NCBI GenBank assembly: GCA_014905825.1
Contig: JACGCN010000008.1
Coordinates: 806,001-870,000, forward strand
Direction of reading: 5' to 3'
Source of the DNA: Lyophyllum atratum
Lineage: Eukaryota > Basidiomycota > Agaricomycetes > Agaricales > Lyophyllaceae
Length of the DNA stretch: 64,000 bases
Part shown: positions 35,409 through 46,437 of the stretch, in pieces
How the letters are laid out: every line of letters starts with the position of its first letter
Position numbering within the stretch: the stretch's first letter is position 1
Notes under the pieces: model-generated
What the model was told of the DNA's origin: nothing
The model's input: only the letters and a program-made list of their open reading frames with translations
The model's database searches: none
Program-made: the position numbers and the translations under genes

Positions 35409-37748
35409 CTACTTCCTCCCAAACGACCACATCTTCTTCCTCCTCGCTGCCTTAGCCGCGATAGCCCGCCGTGCCTCTTCCTCCGCCTCCTCATCCGTCA
35501 TCTGCCCGCCAATCGCATACCACAGTACAGAGATCATCCCCAATGTGGCCGTCAGCACACAGCCGAACATCGCGCCGATGCCCTTCGGCCGCCAGCCCAG
35601 GATCTGCGGGAACGGTCCAAGATGCAGGCCTGCGAGGTCGGTAGTGGAGGCCTTGCCGGCGGCGTTCCCGGAGAAGGGCTTGCCAAGCTCCTTGCAGTGG
35701 TCTTGCATGATCTGCGGAGGCTTGTTCCGCTGTTGCGCGATCAAAGGCGCCTCGATGAGCTGGACAGCGAGACCAACTTCGAGATGCCATTCGATGTGGC
35801 CTGGGAGGAACGGGGTTATTGAGTCCAACTTGATATGGGTGGAGGGTAAGAAGAGGACATACAATGTAGGAACCACACGCCGGGGTTGTCTGCGACGATG
35901 CGCAGAGTTGCGGAGTGCATTGAGGGGATCTGGACGGTGTCGCGGCGGATGGGGTTTGCCTGCCCTTCAACGATCGGGGGATTCAATGCTGGGTCGTCAG
36001 ACGTGTAATCCTCCGACCTCCCAACGATCTGGTATTTGTGCCCATGCAAATGGCTGGGTGCACATTGTTAGTCAGTATGAACGTCGCAGACTGGGGAGAA
36101 GGAAGCTCACAATGGATGTTTTCCGGCATCGCCGTTCTTGATAACAATATCTATCACATCCAGGTGGTCAACAACGAAGCTGAGCGGACCATAAGCCTCT
36201 GCGACCGTGGCGTTGGAGCCGAGGGAAAGCGCAGAGAACACGGTAGGGACGAGAGGAGGGTTGTACGTGATCTGATTGAACATGGCGTGGTTCGTTCCGT
36301 CGTCCATGGTGTCGAAGGTAACCTCGAGCTCGATAGTCTTCGTCACAGGCGACTGCGGGATCTTCTCGACAGGGACGAGGGAAAGGTCGTCGACGTCATG
36401 GTAGGCATCGACGAAGCCGAGATCTGTGAGTGGTGCGGATGAAGAGTAGGTGATGGAGGAGGTGACATCTGGTCGTAGGTATCGGTCGTCAGCATTCGGA
36501 CCAGCGAGATTAGTACACGGAAACATACTGGGGTTGAGAGCGTCAGGGACTTTATCGAACATATCAGTATCCATGTTGGCGTGTATGGCCCAGTTGGCGG
36601 AGGTATCGTTGCGGGCAGTGACAAGCACGGAGTATCGCTGGGCGACAGTAATACTGATAAGGTCGATGGGGGATTCCTCCACATCCGTCTAGGTAGTATG
36701 TTAGTCTCAAATTCATCCAAACGCTAGTGATCGGAACCTACACCATCAACTTCAATGATCCTCATGTCATGGCCATCAATCCAGAAGAAAAAGGCGGCAA
36801 ATCCGGACGTGTTGACGATTCGTAGACGGTATGTCTTGCCCGGCTGGAAGGGTAGAGTAGCATTCTCATTGAAGCCTACAGCCGATGTGACCGGGGACGG
36901 AGATGTCCCAGAAATGGGTCCGAGGTAGGACGCATTTTGTGCAAAGTACACCAAAGCAGAATCTGCGGAATCGTGAGTTACGCTTGGACAATACAGAGTA
37001 GTGTATTCGACTTGCCAGGTACAGGTTCGGCGCCACCAGGATTAGCGATATTGATAAATTGTTTCAAGAGGACCGAGTGTTCGTCGTGGTACCAGTCGCC
37101 GAGGATGACGGTAAATTCCTCATCGTAGGAGTGGACCTCTTTAGGCGGATGGAGCAAAAGTGGTGCCCGTAATCCGTCGACGTATTGGCCCTAAATGATC
37201 GGGTCAGAATGTAAACCATGAGCCAAGATGGCTGGTGTGTACAGAAGCATGCGCGTGAACCCAATAGGTGCCCCATTGGCCGGAAGAGTCGATGGGAATC
37301 TCATAGTCAAATTGACCGCCCGGGGGGATACCGCTGCGACAGACGACAGTTTCAGTAACCGTCAGGGACGTTCGAGACTGGGTCACGAACCATTCGGAGA
37401 CGCCTTGGGCGCCGTCCATCCACGATGTGGAGTTGAAGAACATCCCATGGTGATGGAGTGTGGAAGATGCGTCCAAGCTGTTTGTGACATGCACCAGTAA
37501 TGAATCGGTAGTGCTGACGTCCATTGGGGGCGGCCTGACAGAAGGGAACAAAAACTAAGCAACTTAACCCGCAAGGCTTGTTTCCGAAACACCTACGGCC
37601 ACGTTCCGTTGACGCCAACAGCTCGACGTTCAAATAGACCGTCAGGATTGACGTTCTCGACATATGTGAGGTTCCACCACACCTCATGCACACCAGCAAA
37701 CGCTGAAGTGGCTAGGGGCAGCAGGAGAACGAGCTGCGAGAGGTGCAT
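35409..37748 (-). CDS. FET3: Fet3-type multicopper ferroxidase
   Basis: This plasma-membrane ferroxidase oxidises Fe(II) to Fe(III) for uptake by the Ftr1 permease. The minus-strand start at 37748 gives a signal peptide (MHLSQLVLLLPLATSAFAG). Copper-site motifs occur in order: HHHGMFFN, YWVHAH, then HLHGHKYQIVGR with the preceding GKHP, and finally HC split by an intron from HIEWHLEVGL. Together these make the four HxH-type clusters of a laccase-fold oxidase. The C terminus has one transmembrane helix (GAMFGCVLTATLGMISVLWYAIGG) followed by a short Arg/Lys-rich cytosolic tail (EEEARRAIAAKAARRKKMW). That helix separates Fet3 from secreted laccases. About ten short introns are present. It is divergent from FTR1 (38541), the classic reductive iron-uptake pair, with iron-GATA motifs between them. 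Confidence 0.93.
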
Positions 37749-37869
37749 TATGGGAAGGAAGTGGGGATGGAGAATCGGCTCGTGGGCCTAACCACTCCTT
37801 GTCCTTATGAGGTACGAGTAAATATTATGATCGTCCAGACCATCTGAAAACTAAAAATAGCTAAATTGT

Positions 37870-37880
37870 TTATCAGATAA
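37870..37880. promoter_or_regulatory. iron-GATA motif, palindromic TTATCAGATAA
   Basis: ATCAGATAA on the plus strand (37872-37880) and ATCTGATAA on the minus strand (37870-37878) overlap, giving a perfect TTATC-A-GATAA palindrome 122 bp upstream of the FET3 start. Confidence 0.65.
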
Positions 37881-38350
37881 GCCGCAGGGATATCATATTG
37901 TCGGATGCTGGTCGGAGCATGATGTGGCGATCAGACGACGACACCCTGTCAGTGTATGCCAAGTGCATGCCACAAGGACTTCATACCGTGGAGACAGGTA
38001 GCATCTTCTTACACAACGAGGCTTCTGGAATATGAGATGTTCGGCAGGCGCTCCAGAGGCCGGAAGCCAGGATACTGACGGAAGAAGATTTTCTACTGGG
38101 AGTGGGATTTTTCGGAGGTTTACGGGAGAGCCAGACACGAGAATTGCTCGGCGGAGTGGGAGGGTTGGGATGCTGTGTGAGATGATTCATCGCAAGGAGG
38201 AGCCTCAAGGTCGGTACGTGTTCTACTACGTTTAGCCTGGGTCTCACAAATGGCAGATGGGAACTTGCGAAAATATAGAAGCGGCAAAATGTCATACGTG
38301 TGAAATCCGAGGCGCCGGGATCTAATCAGATTGCAACCCCAAATCCGCCA

Positions 38351-38359
38351 ATCTGATAA
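38351..38359 (+). promoter_or_regulatory. iron-GATA motif ATCTGATAA
   Basis: An exact ATCWGATAA match, 182 bp upstream of the FTR1 start. Confidence 0.6.
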
Positions 38360-38371
38360 CTACCGGCAGCT

Positions 38372-38380
38372 TTATCAGAT
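38372..38380 (-). promoter_or_regulatory. iron-GATA motif ATCTGATAA (minus strand)
   Basis: This is an exact match on the minus strand, 12 bp after the preceding site and in opposite orientation, about 160 bp upstream of FTR1. Confidence 0.6.
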
Positions 38381-38540
38381 GATGATTTCAACCGCACGCC
38401 CCAAAATAGTTTTTACCCGGTCCGCCAAGCTGAAAAGCCAACTAAAGACGCCATAAATGTACTGCCTGCCATTCCTACCTCGCACCTCCAGTCCCGCCCC
38501 GCTTTCCCCCCTCCCTCACCAAAATTCCGCGAGCTGAGAG

Positions 38541-40250
38541 ATGGCGAAGAACCTCTTCTCCGTTCCCATTTTCTTCATCCTCTTTAGGGAGACCCTCGAG
38601 GCTGCCATCATCGTCTCGGTCCTACTCGGCCTTGTGGAACAGATTGTCCACGGTGACCCAACTATATCACCAACCGTCACCCAGACGTTCACAGAAGAAA
38701 GCAAGGATGGCGCCGAATCTGCGCCTATTGCTCTGTCGGACCCGGAGGACGACCAAATCCGTCGTCGCCGCCTTATCAGAAGACTCAGGATACAGGTAGA
38801 CTAGTTATCGCTTCACGACCTTGTTCTGCACTGACAATGCAACTGTAGATTTTTACCGGAGCCGGTCTAGGACTTCTCCTTGCGTCAGCTATTGGCGCCG
38901 CGTACGTACAGGCCATGGAGTAAAGCGTACGACTAGCTGACCTGCGTTATAGATTTATCGCAGTCTGGTTCACCAAGGCGTCGGACCTATGGGCGAAGTC
39001 CGAAGCCCTCTGGGAAGGTTTGTTAACCTTCTCACCAACATGACGTGGCTCACCAGAAATGGAACAGGTATCTTCGAACTCATTGCGAGTCTCATGATCT
39101 TTGTCATGGGTGTTACCATGCTCAAAATGGATCGCGGTAAGCCCAGCTCTCTGCGTCTACCATGATTGTCAGCTTATGCTAGTATCCGTTTTAGCTAAAG
39201 CCAAATGGCGCGTAAAACTAAGTCAGGCCTTCGAAGGCAAACGTATGTGCACAAAAGTCGAGCATAATCTATACCAGTTCTGAGATATCATGTCGTTCTA
39301 GATGTCGATGGTGAGACAAAGACCGGCAAATGGGTTCTCTTCATTTTGCCCTTCATCACCGTTCTGCGAGAAGGTTCGTTACAATCCTCCGACACTGGTC
39401 CGTCGCACGCACTTACGTGATCCTCGCAGGCATGGAAGCCGTCGTTTTCGTAGGAGGCGTCGCGCTCGGCCAATCCGCCACCGCCATCCCCATCGCCGCT
39501 ATCGTCGGTCTCGTCTGCGGCCTCATCTGCGGTTTCGCCATCTACCAATTCGCCAGCCGTGCCAGTACGTTCACCCCGTAACCCTTCCGTTCCATAAACT
39601 AACGCCTACTGTTCGACAGCATTGACCATCTTCCTGGTGGTCATGACAAACCTACTCCTGCTCATCGGTGCGGGGCTATTCAGCCGATCCGTCGGCGCAT
39701 TCGAGCAGCACGCGTTTAACCGCCTTCTGGGTGCTGATGTCGACGACGCTGGAGGAACTGGCCCCGGCTCGTACCGTGTTCAAGGCAGCGTATGGCATCT
39801 CGACTGCTGCAGCCCAGAAAACAAGTTCGACAACGAAGGGTGGACGATCTTCAACGCCATCTTTGGGTGGACCAACAATGCGACGCGTAAGTTTTCTTGC
39901 TTCGCTCTAGGCTGGCAGGTAACTGATCTTGAGTTATCAGTTGGTACCGTGCTGTCGTACGTGTTTTACTGGCTCGCCGTCATCGTCACCCTCATCTACA
40001 TGAAGTACAACGAGGTCAGGCTCTATTCACTCTTACATGCTTTCATCGTGGCTGACCTTCCTGTTTCCTTCTCGCGCAGGGCCGCACAAAACTACTCGGT
40101 CGCGAATCTGCGACGGGCATGCGTCGCAAGAATGCGCGCCGCATTCGGGAGGAGGAAGCCCGCGAGAAGAGGGACTCCGCATCCGACGAGACCAATGAGA
40201 GGTCACGACACACAGAGGGTGCAGGCGAGATCGACACACTCCCTCGATGA
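38541..40250 (+). CDS. FTR1: high-affinity iron permease Ftr1
   Basis: Ftr1 is the polytopic plasma-membrane permease that takes Fe(III) directly from Fet3. The start MAKNLFSVPIFFILF runs into RETLEA, the first RExLE iron-binding motif. The second is REGMEA after VLFILPFITVL. The fungal order of transmembrane segments follows: IFTGAGLGLLLASAIGAA, FELIASLMIFVMGVTML, IPIAAIVGLVCGLICGFAI, LTIFLVVMTNLLLLIGAGLF. An extracellular Cys/Trp loop (VWHLDCCSPEN..GWTIFNAIFGW) comes next, then the last helix VLSYVFYWLAVIVTLIYM. A charged cytosolic tail ends at 40248-40250. The second motif has Met where Leu is usual. About seven short introns split it. It is divergent from FET3. Confidence 0.93.
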
Positions 40251-40699
40251 CAACTTTTCCAAGACTTTTTTCTCGTCACGCCCTCAAGCTTCGAACCTGA
40301 AGGAAATTTTACATGTACAAGTATCTTTCTGTTATCCATTTGTCGACGCTCTCCTTTGCAACAATCATATGCATGTAATCTGGAAGGTCTGATCGCGTGG
40401 TAGCTTCCGTTCTATGCCTAGTAGCTGGACAGGCTATGTAGGCGGTACAATGAGTCCATTACAGAGGCCAGTCAGTCCCATCGACGAAGAGATTCATCAA
40501 TATATTGGCAGACGAGATACAAATCAGAATCATGGGCCTCTGGCACGTCAAGAACGCTACACTGGCGATGCCAGACACAAGCCCCCTCCCTAGGACCAAA
40601 ACGTACGAAAAAATACGCGTCCAAGCCTTCAATTTCGCTCCAAGAAATCCTCAGACGTTCAACCTCCGCGCTTCCTCCATATGTACAAAGCCCCCAATG
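40251..40699. other. convergent 3' region
   Basis: This lies between FTR1 (+) and the zinc-finger/RING gene (-). No gene or repeat is visible. Confidence 0.4.
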
Positions 40700-43600
40700 T
40701 CAGCCCGAGAGATGCAGCGTCAAGAGGCAATTCAACATTATTGCCCTGGAGCATGCGGGGCAGTGGGAGTCTTGCAGAATATGCTCAGATATGCATCTAC
40801 AGGGAACCCGGAGCCATCAGTATCGAAATAAATGTAGACGAAGCTAGCGTATGTACTTATAACAGAAGAGGTGGCCACACAGCGTAGCCGTCGGTTCCAC
40901 GCAGGGGTCTGCTTGGCACATCCTGCAATAGACGCGCAGTGACGGCGCGCTGGGTTGATCCTTGATCTCGCCGACGGTGCTGCTTGTCCCAGTCGCGTCG
41001 TGCATATGCTCTTCGCTATCTTCTTCGTGTGCTGTTGCCGACTCTGCATCGTGCTCCTCCTTATCGAGTACTATATTATAATACATCAACCCGTGTCTCG
41101 AAGTATTATAAGGGATGTGGCGCTCACCATCGCGTTCGATATCGAGCATACCACTACCTGATGTCAGAAGCGGCGTCATCTCAGCAGCCAGAGCCGGAGA
41201 GGCAAGCTCCGACACAGAAGGACTATCAGGCAGCGGCAACGATAAAATATCCACGGTAAGCCTCTCATCCGCAGTGCCTCCAGGCGATATAGCATGGCTC
41301 GCCGAGGTCAAGGACTCCACGCACGGGCTGTCGGGCAGGTGTGTGTCAACGGCAAGATGGAAGGCGGAAAGTCGTGCAGATCCCGAGCAACCATCGGTAC
41401 TGGCGCGAGCCTCGAAATTCGGAAAAGCGATGTCGATCGGAGTGGAGGCAAGCGGCGAGATTGCTGGCAAAGCGGCGAGTCCGATGGGAGAAGTGACCTC
41501 GGGAGACTGCGGCTGGGAGTTAATGGGGCTGAGGGAAATTGTAGATTTCAGCGAGAAGAAGAAACGCTGCGAAGTGTGCTCCACGGACCTGAAGGGCGTA
41601 AATTTGATCGAAGGAAGATAGGTTGACGATTTGCTGTGAGGCGGCGAGGTCGGGAGGGGAATACTCTTGGGAAATGTATATCAGCGGTGGAAGAGGGTGT
41701 CAGGTAGCGTAAGAACGTACTAGATAGGTCTGGTCTCGAGGCGAAGAAAACGAGAATGAACTTCTAGGGAAGTTGCCACTGCTTGGAGAAACTGGGCTCG
41801 TGTTATAACCTGCCAAACCCGCCGTTTGAGCGGAGACCGGTGTAGCCACCGCCTGGGTAGAAGAAACATCTTCCGAGCGACTCGACTGAGTGCGCGCTAT
41901 GGAATATGCCTTCTCACCGATCAATTCTACCCAGTCAACAACTTCCTGGCTACGCCCAGGCGTCGCTAACGATCTTAAGGGTGCTTTGCCGGCGTTTATT
42001 GAACCGACAGAGGATCCTGAGGAGGTAGAAGTAGGCCCCAGGAACCGCGGAGGGACTGGGGTAGTGGTGGCAGGCCAGCGATTAAAGCTTTCACCGCTAT
42101 TTCCACGGTATAAACCATATTTGATAGCGGTGGAACCTTGTCTCGCGGCCTGGGCGTCTGGAATTTGGATGTTCCTCGCCGCGTTTAGTGGGGTCCGGGA
42201 ACTTCGCCATTCGAGCTGCGGGGTCACAACCTCCTGGGGCAGAGTCTGGAACGCAGAAATCGATTAAATGTCACTAGAGTGATTAACAATGAAAGGAGAC
42301 TTACACTGCCATGTCCGTCTACCGGACTGTCGAAGCGATCGAAACTGGGGTTACCAGCGCGAGGGAGGGATCGCGTCCCGGGAGAGGAATAAAGTAGATC
42401 CTAAAGCAAAGCTCAGTACCAATATCGATCCAACGCCACAGATGTAGACACGCACATGGATATTGTTATTCGACTTATCATTGTTGGTCAAACCTTGTAC
42501 CGACCTCGTCGGCGACAAGGCCGCCTGCATGAAAGCACCGCTACCGTTAGTAGGAGCGCAAGTCATGCGCGGCGGAGTCGTCTGGATCGGGATGTTCTGA
42601 CAACGGGGAGGGTAAGCTACAAAAGAAACCCAGTAAGAACGACCTACCGCTCGAGCACCCCAGGCCGCCTCGAACTTCGTGTCCCTTCCTGGGGGCGGAA
42701 GAGGCACTGCTGGGCTAGTAGGTGTCCAGATGCTTGTCGTTGGTGAGAGTGGGTTCATCTGTAGTGTTGGGACAGGCGATGAAACAATTTGACTGTAGGA
42801 TGTGCCACTCTGAGGCAGCGTCTACATAATAACGTATATTCAGGTGCCGTGGAGAGAAAGAATAGGAAGGTTACTTGCTATCAATTTCATCGGAGTCGGG
42901 CTAGGAGGGAGCAACCCGTAGGTGGTCCCTGGTGAGACGGCTTCGTCTTGCGGTTGGGCTGGGTGCGCCTTGAGGTGCTGGTCACAAAGATTTCAATGAT
43001 TACTCTAATGTGAGAGGGAAAAAAGACCAACCTCTTGATACGCGTCGTTGTCTTTAAAGCCCGTCTGACATAACAAGCAATCGGGATGGCTAGGGGAGAC
43101 ATAATAATGACGTTGCAACGTTTCTTCGTTCGGAAAGTCTCGTTCACACAAGCTGCACTCAGGCTTGGGGTGCGCTAAGGCTTGGTGCTATCCAGTCATT
43201 AGAGATTAACAAGAAGCGGGTCAAGCAAAAACCATACCTCACTGTACGCCGCAGCGTCCTTGAAGCCAAGGTTACAAAGGGTGCAAGTAGGGTGCTTAGC
43301 GTCGTCGAGATAGTGAGCCTCGAGTGCATCCTCGTACATCATCAGGCCTCCACACGGGTGGCACAACACCCGGATATGCGCCGATTGGTGGTGCTGAGGT
43401 GGCGATGAGACCAAGTTCGAAATGAATACAAGATTGATGCAAAATGGATTCACCTCGTCGCGTGTGGCCCTATCCACAAATCCCAGACCGCATTTGGCGC
43501 AGTTTGGGTGGTTCGGGGAGCCTCGGTAATGGTCGTCCAGCGCAGCTGCGGACGTGAAAGACCTATTGCAGTTATTACAGTCGAAGGTTGGAGGATGTTT

Positions 43601-43830
43601 GTCCGCCATATGCTGTAACACACATGACAAAGGTCAGCTCCTCAAAGAAGGGAGTGCAACAGAACTAGAATGTGGCGCACCGCTTCACGAGCTTGCTCGC
43701 TTAAAAATCTTCGGCTTTCACAGCGTGGATGATCGCAGAAGGGATGGTTCAATCCTGAGCTCTGAAGGTGTTGCTTCGCAGCTTCTTTGTTTCGAAACTG
43801 TCGATTACAGGGCTCGCAGGTTGGGGGCAT
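40700..43830 (-). CDS. C2H2 zinc-finger array plus C-terminal RING protein (putative E3 ubiquitin ligase)
   Basis: This is one large gene read from 43830 to 40700. The first five exons (43830-43681, 43612-43454, 43393-43238, 43187-43032, 42977-42879) are all phase 0 and encode an array of C2H2-like fingers (CEPCNRQF, CNNCNRSF, CAKCGLGF, CTLCNLGF, CSLCERDF, CLLCQTGF). The next intron (42878-42822) has a GC donor (GCAAGT) and leads to a long Ser/Pro/Thr-rich linker. The linker is spread over several exons (MNPLSPTTSIWTP at 42758; GLAGYNTSPVSPSS). The last exons carry a C3HC4 RING: CRMC, CGHLFCYKC and CPAC. A RING points to ubiquitin ligase activity. The fingers may bind nucleic acid or protein. 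The stop is at 40700. The joins through the linker are inferred from phase and need a transcript; two separate genes remain possible. Confidence 0.72.
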
Positions 43831-44708
43831 GATGATGGCTAGAGATAAAGAACGTCGGAGACAAGTTCTGGGAAAGGTTGAATCGGAAATGGCAATGTTA
43901 GAGTTGTATAAGAATGAGTCAGGATCTGCGGACACAAGGACATGAGGCATGGGGCTGTCAAGCCCACGGATGCAAGGTCGGCGCGTGGTTTTCGGCGGCT
44001 ATTATGGTTCTTTTTACAGAATAACCAGGGTCTATAGCGTTCATACACCCTCCCTCGGTGGCGAAGAATGGTAACGTGAAAATTGCTTTACGACAACACC
44101 AAGAGGTTCAAGCCGGGTAAGTATGGGGATAGTATGTCTTGTTTTGGGCGGACAACTTGGCGCCCACAATACACGAGGCAACGGGCAGATCCAGACATCA
44201 AAACGCAATCTAGGTTCGATAGGAGGGTCCGAGCCGCGGTAGAAAGCAAGATGAGATCAATGGTGTCGAGGGAAAGAAAAGCTTTTGCCAGTCGAACAAC
44301 CTTCCCAACACCGTGTAGAACAAGTACCTATCGATGAATCGCGACCAGATTGTCCAAACAACATTCCGGGGTGAGAAAAGACCGCCATCGATCAGTGGCG
44401 GGGCTATTGTCGCTGAACCTGCGATGAATCTTCCACTGCGATTTGCCGCGAAACGGGACGTTATGTTGTTGGAACAAATCGCGTCCGGATCCAGTTGCGA
44501 CCGCTTTGTCGGCTATCACGATCGGCCCACCATTCCCATTTAGACTCTTTTAGGCTCCGGACAATAAAATCAACGATGTTTGCTGCACACTGCAAGTGAT
44601 TATAACGAAAATTCAGTACAAGTCCGATACTACGGTTCTAATTGTATAAAGCTCGGATGACAACCTAAGAAAAGACTGCAAAAATAAAACTCCGGAGTTC
44701 GGGGACCA
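43831..44708. other. intergenic, no recognisable gene
   Basis: This 878-bp spacer lies between two minus-strand genes. It has only short chance frames on the plus strand (44083-44543) without motifs. Confidence 0.4.
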
Positions 44709-46045
44709 TCATTCGTTGAGATAGAACTTGAAGGCCGCCTCCCAAGCCTTTTTACCATCTTTTTCAATGACGTCCTAAGTGACAACATCTCAGCAAGGGC
44801 GCCACCGGAAAGGAAGCATCAAAGAGAGCTCACCCCATGGCAAGGTATGATTTTTTCGAAATCCCACCCTACGACCGTCTTTGCGTCGCGTCGCATGGCC
44901 CTGAGATTCACGGAATGTAATTAGGAACATGCTGGCATTACAGCACAAGCGCCACAAAAACAAAGGAAGAACAGAACATGCTACGTACTCCTTATCGGTT
45001 GCCAGATTCCACAAAAATCTTCGGTGTAACCAAGAATATGGCGTGAAGTGGCCAAAGAGCGGGATCTTTGGTGAAGCCGAAGTTTTCGAATACTGATATG
45101 ATGCAACAAGGCTGTCAATGTGAATGGATAGCGGGGATGGAAGGTCGAATTACCTGCTCATTTGCAGGTAGGTTTAACAAAAGGTCCGCTTCGATCAACA
45201 CTTTGGTATTGGGATGAAAAAAGGCGACATCCTTATTCTTGAAGCCAGAAAAGAAGCTAGGAACGGAGAAGGTCGATTTGAGGTGAACATGTGGAACTTG
45301 TATAGATTACCAATGCTTGACCTGATTAAAGGAATATTAGTTCAGTTCTTCGGTAGGAACACGGACAAGATCATACCTCATCTTCGAAACCATACTTGGT
45401 GTCCGGAGGGTCCCTACCCCATGCTGTATTCAGAAAATAAGGCCTTCCACGAGCAGCGTCATAAAGAACGTCGATCTGACCTCCGTCGAAAACAAGATCC
45501 TTGTCTCCGTGCCGTTCGATGGCTTCCTTGGGTGCGATCAGCTTCGCATCTGGGTATGCTCTCTTGTAATCGCCTAGTCATAGTGTGATTAAATAGCGAA
45601 GACACAAGATATCAATATGTGATGCATACCGAGATAAAGATGGTGAACTGCGTCTGCACCCACGATGTATCTGTCCGAGATGTCAGGTCATGACGTAGTG
45701 AATCTCGTATTCGAAGATGCCTACTTGACAGCACCCAATTCGTCCAATTTAGCCTTGGTTTCTGGTTCCAACGGGGTAGACGCTAACAGCCAAACGCCGC
45801 CGCCGTTCCTGAGCTTGATCGCCGTCGAACGTCCACCCATCGGTATCAACCCAAAACGAGCGAACGGGCTGAAGAACATTCAATTTGAAATGATGAGTGA
45901 TTAGACCGACAACCGAGAACTTCCTGGAACATACCCTGAGAACGTCCAGACACCGCTGGCAACCTGAATGACGAAATGACTTGGACTCAGGACACCAGGA
46001 TACGGGGCGCTGGCGACGTACCTCACGAATCACGGTCTCTGACAT
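44709..46045 (-). CDS. DUF4336 protein (metallo-hydrolase-like, function unknown)
   Basis: The start at 46045 gives MSETVIREVASGVWTFS across two short introns. The DUF4336 body follows: PFARFGLIPMGGRSTAIKL, GGVWLLASTPLEPETKAKL, YIVGADAVHHL, DYKRAYPDAKLIAP, then AWGRDPPDTKYGFEDE. Near the end is the IIPCHG motif, followed by DVIEKDGKKAWEAAF and the stop at 44709. The family resembles the metallo-beta-lactamase fold (GADAVHHL and PCHG are the metal-ligand-like segments), but I know of no proven reaction. The small exons and several about 55-nt introns are typical. The promoter lies in the spacer before the HIRA stop. Confidence 0.78.
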
Positions 46046-46437
46046 CGAATGTGAGGGCGTATGAGAAGAGTAACTGAGGGAGAGGGAGAAAGAAACAGAT
46101 GCGTGAAATCTCCATGGCTCGCCTTTAAGTGAGAGAAATGTTTGAGAATCAAGCTGGCGTCATCGGGCACGCGTCAGTCTGGACCGCAACTAAGAAAGCC
46201 GACGATCACGTGATGGGGAGCGGTCGCGTCGGTGACCGACGACGTGGAGACACCGCCTAACGCGTTCGACAAGCGGTGCCACCTCGGTCAACCGGGTATC
46301 GGTAGAACAAGAAAGCGGTACATCTCATACATCTCACAGATGTGTATAGTGATAAGTGTACATCGAAGAATTACAATCTTACAACACAGCAAATTACACC
46401 GGAAGAGAAACATAAACATGGGACAACTTAGGACCGG
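46046..46437. other. promoter of the DUF4336 gene / HIRA 3' end
   Basis: A 392-bp spacer with a TATAAGC-like, C/T-poor stretch. No gene seen. Confidence 0.35.

Larger units (their letters stand above)
37749..38540. promoter_or_regulatory. bidirectional promoter of FET3 and FTR1
   Basis: This 792-bp divergent spacer holds three exact ATCWGATAA sites on one strand or the other (listed separately), plus one near-match at 38325-38333. Such motifs bind fungal iron-responsive GATA repressors (Urbs1/SreA type). This suggests both genes are shut off by iron. Confidence 0.7.

Noticed and set aside
35545..36141. 198-codon plus-strand frame across the ferroxidase gene
   Set aside because: It overlaps exons of FET3 that carry copper-site motifs on the opposite strand, so it is a by-product.
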